Of a DNA stretch of 64,000 nucleotides, positions 59,521 through 64,000 are shown in pieces. How positions within the stretch are numbered: position 1 is the first letter of the stretch; every line of letters begins with the position of its first letter. Below the pieces are notes generated by a model. The model worked only from the letters and a program-made list of their open reading frames with translations. It did no database searches and was not told the origin of the DNA. The position numbers and the translations under genes were made by a program. Origin of the DNA: Alkalihalophilus pseudofirmus OF4 (GTDB lineage: Bacteria; Bacillota; Bacilli; Bacillales; Bacillaceae_D). The stretch lies in the NCBI RefSeq assembly GCF_000005825.2, contig NC_013791.2:372001-436000 (forward strand), written 5' to 3'.

Positions 59521-60576
59521 ATGGCTCAGCAAAATTTATCAACGCTTAAAAAAAGCATTGCACCATTTGAAAAATCTGATACGAAATCAAGTGTGAGACA
59601 ATTATTGAATACGGTTCCACCGTTCTTTCTATTGTGGTTTTTAGCCTATCAAAGCCTTTCTGTATCGGTTTGGCTGACCTTTGCTTTTGCTGTTGTCGCA
59701 GCAGGGTTTGTTGTACGCATCTTTATTATTTTTCATGATTGCTGCCACGGATCATTTTTTAAAAACAAAAAGTTAAATAACATAGTTGGTACGATTACCG
59801 GGATTATTACGATGTTTCCATATGAAAAATGGAAGCGCGAGCATTCAATCCACCATGCAACAAGCAGTAACTTAGATAAGCGCGGCACTGGTGATGTATG
59901 GATTATGACGGTTGACGAATATGTCTCAGCCTCATTTAGGGAGAGACTTCAATACAGACTTTACCGCAACCCGCTTGTGATGTTTGGTCTTGGACCGCTT
60001 TATCTGTTCCTAATTACGAATCGAATGAACCGCAAGGACGCTAGAAAAAAAGAGAGAATGAATACACATGTAACGAATATTTCAGTTGTTGTGATTTATT
60101 CGCTTATCATTTGGTTAATTGGCTGGCAGGCATTTTTGCTTGTACAGGCGCCGATTTTATTCGTGTCAGGTTCACTAGGTATTTGGTTATTTTATGTTCA
60201 GCATCAATTTGAAGATTCATATTTTGAAGATGAAGGTGACTGGGATTATGTGAAGGCAGCAATTGACGGCAGCTCGTATTATAAGCTTCCAAGAGTACTG
60301 CAGTGGGTAACCGGGAATATCGGGTATCACCATGTTCATCACTTAAGCCCAAGAGTACCGAATTACAACTTAGAAAAAGTACATGAGTCCACACCACCAT
60401 TGCAACAGGCAACAACGATTACAGTAGGCTCAAGTTTGCAGTCTATTCGTTTTCGTTTGTATGACCAACAAAGAAAAACATTTGTAAGCTTTAAGGAAGT
60501 AGCTCATCTTATATCAAAGCCTCGTGGCAATGTTAAGCTTAAAAAAGACTCAACAAAGCTTTCACGTGCAAAATAA
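59521..60576 (+). CDS. des: Membrane acyl-lipid desaturase
   Basis: A 351-residue desaturase that introduces a double bond into membrane phospholipid acyl chains on cold shock. The three histidine boxes of the di-iron site are HDCCH (72-76), HSIHH (108-112) and HHVHH (about 274-278). Four to six membrane segments flank them. AAGGGGGAAG precedes the ATG. The DesK/DesR two-component pair follows, as in B. subtilis, where DesR-phosphate activates this gene. Confidence 0.95.
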   Translation: MAQQNLSTLKKSIAPFEKSDTKSSVRQLLNTVPPFFLLWFLAYQSLSVSVWLTFAFAVVAAGFVVRIFIIFHDCCHGSFFKNKKLNNIVGTITGIITMFPYEKWKREHSIHHATSSNLDKRGTGDVWIMTVDEYVSASFRERLQYRLYRNPLVMFGLGPLYLFLITNRMNRKDARKKERMNTHVTNISVVVIYSLIIWLIGWQAFLLVQAPILFVSGSLGIWLFYVQHQFEDSYFEDEGDWDYVKAAIDGSSYYKLPRVLQWVTGNIGYHHVHHLSPRVPNYNLEKVHESTPPLQQATTITVGSSLQSIRFRLYDQQRKTFVSFKEVAHLISKPRGNVKLKKDSTKLSRAK

Positions 60577-60583
60577 TTTTCAC

Positions 60584-60617
60584 AACCATTCAATTTGACG
60601 ATTGGATGGTTTTTCTT
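60584..60617 (+). terminator. Terminator between des and desK
   Basis: AACCATTCAAT / ATTGGATGGTT stem with T-run; it separates the highly inducible desaturase from the regulators. Confidence 0.8.
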
Positions 60618-60699
60618 CATATTGAAAGTAATTTGTTAACTGAAGCCAATTGCAGGTTGAATATTGTATGATAAAGATAAAAAAGAGAGGAGCGCTATT

Positions 60700-61830
60700 T
60701 TGCAAAACTGGTATAATATTTTCCCGAAAAATACGGGACTTAGTGTGTATGTATGGATTATTTTTTGTCTCCTGCCTTTTTACTTTATTTTTAGATCCTC
60801 ATCTCTTTGGGAAATTATCTTTGGAATTTTAATGATCGTCCTATTTTTTGTATCGTACCGTCTATCCTTTATTACTAAGGGAGGTCTCGTCTACCTTTGG
60901 GTCAGTATTGAAATGGCTATAAGCATTGGGATGACGTTGTTTTACGGTTATGTGTACTTTGCTATTTTCTTAGCTTTTTTTATCGGGAACATTCAAAGCA
61001 AAGGCGGCTTTATTACTCTTTATGTTGTTCATTTAGTCACGACGATTATTGCTGTAATCCTGAGTTTCTTTACTCAGCAAGAATTATTTCTCGCCCAGTT
61101 TCCGTTTATCATCATTTCTGTCATAGGTGTCATTTTACTGCCGTTTAATACGTATAACCGCAACAAGCGCGAGAAGCTTGAGGGGCAGTTAGAAGATGCG
61201 AATAAACGAATCTCTCAATTAATTGTGATGGAAGAACGCCAGCGGATTGCTAGGGATCTTCATGACACGCTTGGCCAAAAACTTTCATTAATCGGTTTAA
61301 AAAGTGATTTGGCTCGGAAGTTAATTGATATAAACCCAGAATCTGCTAAAGTAGAAATAAGTGATATTAATCAAACTGCAAGAACGGCCTTAAAAGAAGT
61401 CCGTGAGATGGTCTCTGATATGCGCGGGACTAAATTAGAAGATGAAATCGTTCATTTAGAGCAGATCTTAAAGGCTGCAGAAATGGAATTCATTTTTAAA
61501 GGAAACGCGAAGCTTTCAAACACACCCTTACTAGTAGAAAATGTGGTAACCATGTGCTTGAAAGAAGCTGTCACGAATGTGATTAAACATAGTGAAGCGA
61601 CATCTTGTAAGGTCGTTATTAAAGAACTGCCGGAAGAGTTGCAAATTACCGTCCAAGATAATGGGATTGGCATCAATGACAAGGAAGAATCTAATGATGG
61701 AACTGGACTTTTAGGTATAAGAGAGCGGCTTGAATTTGTCAATGGAAGCCTTGAGATCACTGCAGTGGACGGGACGACTCTTGATATTCGCGTGCCAAAT
61801 GTCATTAAACAATCGATTAGGGGGGATTGA
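60700..61830 (+). CDS. desK: Membrane-thickness/temperature sensor kinase DesK
   Basis: A 376-residue histidine kinase with five N-terminal membrane segments (to about 148), then a coiled coil and the dimerisation domain. The phospho-acceptor histidine is in QRIARDLHDTLGQKLSLIG, falling at His188, exactly the B. subtilis number, when translation starts at the TTG at 60700. That TTG has GAGAGGAG 7 bases upstream; a longer in-frame ATG at 60664 lacks a site. The ATPase domain shows CLKEAVTNVIKHS and DNGIGIND. Confidence 0.93.
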   Translation: MQNWYNIFPKNTGLSVYVWIIFCLLPFYFIFRSSSLWEIIFGILMIVLFFVSYRLSFITKGGLVYLWVSIEMAISIGMTLFYGYVYFAIFLAFFIGNIQSKGGFITLYVVHLVTTIIAVILSFFTQQELFLAQFPFIIISVIGVILLPFNTYNRNKREKLEGQLEDANKRISQLIVMEERQRIARDLHDTLGQKLSLIGLKSDLARKLIDINPESAKVEISDINQTARTALKEVREMVSDMRGTKLEDEIVHLEQILKAAEMEFIFKGNAKLSNTPLLVENVVTMCLKEAVTNVIKHSEATSCKVVIKELPEELQITVQDNGIGINDKEESNDGTGLLGIRERLEFVNGSLEITAVDGTTLDIRVPNVIKQSIRGD

Positions 61831-61831
61831 C

Positions 61832-62431
61832 TTGATTCGTATTGTAATCGCCGAAGATCAGCGGATGCTGCTTGGAGCGCTTAGTTCGCTCTTGGACTTA
61901 GAAGAGGACATGGAAGTCGTGGGAAAAGCGAGAAACGGTGAAGAGGCGCTCGCTTTAGTACAAGAGCATAGTCCTGATATTTGTATTATGGATATTGAAA
62001 TGCCGGTAAAAAGCGGACTAGATGTCGCAGAAGAACTCGTCGATCACCCTTGTAAAATCATTATTTTAACGACATTCGCCCGCGCTGGTTATTTTGAACG
62101 TGCTCGTAATGCAGAAGTCAGCGGCTATTTGCTCAAAGACAGTCCAAGTGAAGAATTAGCGAGTTCGATTCGGATTATTATGGATGGCAGACGTATTTAT
62201 GCCCCTGAATTAATCGACCTTGCGTATGACAACAAAAACCCGCTTACGAACCGTGAGAAGCAGGTGATGGAGCTGATCGCTGAAGGGAAAAGCACAAATG
62301 AGATTGCCAGTGAGCTTTATTTGACGAATGGAACGGTGCGTAATTATATTTCTGTCATATTAGATAAGCTTGATGTCGGAAATCGAATTGAAGCCATCTC
62401 GAGGTTTAAAGAGAAGGGCTGGTTTAAATGA
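61832..62431 (+). CDS. desR: Response regulator DesR
   Basis: A 199-residue NarL-type regulator. With a TTG start at 61832, just after the desK stop, phospho-acceptor Asp54 lies in CIMDIEMP, as in B. subtilis. The C-terminal LuxR-type HTH (about 135-195) includes LTNREKQVMELIAEGKSTNEIA and ends with KEKGWFK. AGGGGGGATT serves as ribosome site. A longer frame inside desK is not used. Confidence 0.94.
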   Translation: MIRIVIAEDQRMLLGALSSLLDLEEDMEVVGKARNGEEALALVQEHSPDICIMDIEMPVKSGLDVAEELVDHPCKIIILTTFARAGYFERARNAEVSGYLLKDSPSEELASSIRIIMDGRRIYAPELIDLAYDNKNPLTNREKQVMELIAEGKSTNEIASELYLTNGTVRNYISVILDKLDVGNRIEAISRFKEKGWFK

Positions 62432-62466
62432 GGCATGACTAAAAGTTGAACATACAATAAACATTA

Positions 62467-62503
62467 AAACACTTTCTGCTAATGTTACAGAGAGTGTTTT
62501 TCT
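62467..62503 (+). terminator. Terminator of the desKR operon
   Basis: AACACTTTCTG / CAGAGAGTGTT with one G-U pair, then TTTCTTT. Confidence 0.8.
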
Positions 62504-62610
62504 TTATTTCTAGGTATTTGGTAAAAGGGCTTTTTACCAAGGCATTGGCCGTCCCCATTAGGTTGAAATGGAATACTTTATAATTAGATCGCGAAAGGGG
62601 GACATAAAAT

Positions 62611-63327
62611 ATGTCAATGTCAAATATACCACCAATTAACCCGATAGAAGGTTTAGATCGTGAACAAGTTGCACTATTATTACTTGCTTCCATTGCATTT
62701 GAAGAATTAAGTTTAGCACACATTATGAATGCTGAGGGTGAGAAGCTTCAGTATGCATTAGGAACATTGTTTGATGATCAGGAGCCCATCGTAACAGATT
62801 TAGAAGGTCTTTTGGCTGTTAACCGCAGTGTTGAACGAACATTAAGAACAGTAATAAAAAAGGAAATGCTGCTTCAATTTAAACTAGAGGATATTATTGA
62901 TTCAGGCCTTTTAGATGTTGAGCCGCCGGAAGTTGCTTGTGCGTGTCAGATAAATATCGAGCCGGATTCATCATTCTCATTTGATGGGGGTACTATTACT
63001 ATTGTGGAAGCTACATTCTGTAATTGTGAAACAGGCGAGAGCGAGTTTGAAGCTACCTTTACTGTAAGTGAATCGGAAACGACAGCTACTCTTGTTCCTG
63101 GTACTGTTCAAGTAAATTGCGAGACAGGGTTACCAGTAGTTAGCTTTGAGGTTGACGTCGAAGGAGGAGTACTCCCAGAAGGTCCATATACACTTACAAT
63201 AATATTTAATGAAGAAACTGGTGAATTTACTTTCGTATCTCCAGGATTCGATCCTATCCCAGTAACTGGTATTGACTTTGAGATTATTCCTTGTCTGCCG
63301 AACGGAAACGGAAATGGCGCGGGGTAA
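62611..63327 (+). CDS. Spore-surface-like protein of unknown function
   Basis: A 238-residue protein. The first about 95 residues are helical ([28 protein letters not shown]; later [20 protein letters not shown]), resembling N-terminal modules seen in Bacillus exosporium/spore-surface candidates. The second part is beta-rich with cysteines in pairs (CAC, CNC) and further single ones, and it ends NGNGNGAG. There is no signal peptide, consistent with assembly inside the mother cell. AAAGGGGGAC precedes the ATG. The role is inferred from family impression only. Confidence 0.55.
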   Translation: MSMSNIPPINPIEGLDREQVALLLLASIAFEELSLAHIMNAEGEKLQYALGTLFDDQEPIVTDLEGLLAVNRSVERTLRTVIKKEMLLQFKLEDIIDSGLLDVEPPEVACACQINIEPDSSFSFDGGTITIVEATFCNCETGESEFEATFTVSESETTATLVPGTVQVNCETGLPVVSFEVDVEGGVLPEGPYTLTIIFNEETGEFTFVSPGFDPIPVTGIDFEIIPCLPNGNGNGAG

Positions 63328-63349
63328 CCGTGAGTTAGATAACTGTTCT

Positions 63350-63385
63350 AAAAAGAGCCGGGGATGATCCGGCTTTTTCTTTTTG
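63350..63385 (+). terminator. Terminator of the spore-surface-like gene
   Basis: AAAAAGAGCCGG pairs with CCGGCTTTTT (C/T-rich tail), loop GGATGAT. Confidence 0.8.
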
Positions 63386-63399
63386 GATGATATTCAAGA

Positions 63400-63603
63400 T
63401 TGCTTACATTTGGAGCAACTTTTAAACAAAATGCGGAGAAATTTAAAGTTAAGCCTGCTGTCATTGGCGTGCCAAATCCTATATGGGGCGAATCGGTCAA
63501 GGCAGTTGGGGTGCTAAAAGAAGGTACAGTGCTATCTAGTGAGGAGATCATTGAATTTTTGTTACGGAAAACTTCTAAAAGAACTGCGGGAAACGTACAG
63601 TAA
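63400..63603 (+). pseudogene. C-terminal remnant of an AMP-dependent acyl-CoA synthetase
   Basis: A 60-odd-residue plus-strand fragment reading PAVIGVPNPIWGESVKAVGVL then SSEEIIEFL, the C-terminal swivel-domain segment of AMP-binding synthetases. Both the large N-terminal adenylation domain and the catalytic lysine segment are missing. No ribosome site; a dead fragment. Confidence 0.7.
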
Positions 63604-63605
63604 TG

Positions 63606-63637
63606 CCCTTATCACATTATCTGTGGTAAGGGTTTTC
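63606..63637 (+). terminator. Terminator after the synthetase remnant
   Basis: CCCTTATCAC / GTGGTAAGGG stem with TTTT; probably the original gene's terminator. Confidence 0.7.
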
Positions 63638-63783
63638 GCATTTGAATCTTTTTATAGTAGTAAAAAGAAAATAAGACTGCCTCCCTTAAGTAGTGCATAT
63701 AGTGTTATAAAGGTCTGATTTATAAGGTTTTCTTTTTATAAGGTCGACTTTAGAAAAGAGAGAACAGGCAGGGGGGCGATGAC

Positions 63784-64000
63784 ATGAGCAACAAGAAGAA
63801 GAAGAAACCGAATATTCTTATCTTGATGGTGGACCAGCAGCGGTATCCTGCAGTGTATGAGACGAATGAAGTAAAGAAATGGTGTGAAGAGAATTTATGC
63901 GCTCAGCAGATGCTTAAGAAAAATGGGATGGTATTTACCAATCATTATGCGGCAAGCACCGCCTGTTCTCCAAGCCGAACCACTTTATATACAGGACAAT
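63784..64000 (+). CDS. Sulfatase-family hydrolase (N-terminal part, runs off the window)
   Basis: The first about 72 residues of a type I sulfatase/phosphohydrolase. After a Lys-rich start come the metal-binding ILMVDQQR (first Asp) and the active-site motif CSPSRTTLYTGQ, whose Cys is the one converted to formylglycine in sulfatases. The ATG at 63784 is preceded by GGGGGGCG. No formylglycine-generating enzyme gene is visible here, though it can lie elsewhere. Substrate unknown. Confidence 0.85.
   Translation, partial: MSNKKKKKPNILILMVDQQRYPAVYETNEVKKWCEENLCAQQMLKKNGMVFTNHYAASTACSPSRTTLYTGQ

Overview
The window is a stretch of a Bacillaceae chromosome. Typical Bacillus gene sets are recognisable throughout: pcrB-pcrA-ligA-camS, a nupNOPQ nucleoside transporter, putP, gatCAB, dgkB, rlmCD (yefA), ald with its regulator adeR, a Bce-type antibiotic-response module, and des-desK-desR. 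Shine-Dalgarno sites are strong and GTG/TTG starts are common. The mix fits a Bacillus or Alkalihalobacillus-like species; this is inference from gene content, without a marker RNA gene.

Layout. 1-2.8 kb: end of an AbgT-type transporter, an M20 carbamoylase-type amidohydrolase, and a TetR-like protein without a DNA-binding domain. 2.9-8.2 kb: alanine module (alr, ald, adeR, an alanine/cation symporter) with two matching palindromes near adeR. 8.3-11.1 kb: a small operon ending in psd. 11.1-13.5 kb: a frameshifted IS110-family transposase lying among copies of a palindromic repeat. 13.7-17.9 kb: a cobalamin riboswitch with terminator controlling a class I ribonucleotide reductase and an AcuA-like acetyltransferase. 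18-25.4 kb: BASS transporter, then pcrB-pcrA-ligA-camS. 25.8-30.7 kb: nupNOPQ. 31.1-36.3 kb: putP with a small upstream membrane peptide, gatCAB, and another possible micro-ORF. 36.5-39.0 kb: dgkB and rlmCD.

The clearest accessory island runs from the 3' end of rlmCD (39.04 kb) to about 43.2 kb. It holds two decayed site-specific recombinase ends and an AT-rich two-gene operon: a HerA-type hexameric ATPase and a putative Cap4/DUF4297-like nuclease. This looks like an anti-phage HerA-nuclease system, and it is the best candidate for an unusual biological system here. A tRNA dihydrouridine synthase follows.

44.9-53.4 kb holds small membrane and secreted proteins, the BceRS-BceAB-type module with a clear operator, and a VOC protein. 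53.4-57.9 kb carries a 21-bp-periodic repeat patch, glnS (unusual beside gatCAB), an FG-GAP-like protein and SelO. 58.2-64 kb carries a six-repeat tryptophan-rich propeller lectin, the cold-responsive des-desK-desR unit, a spore-surface-like protein, a broken acyl-CoA synthetase remnant and the start of a sulfatase.
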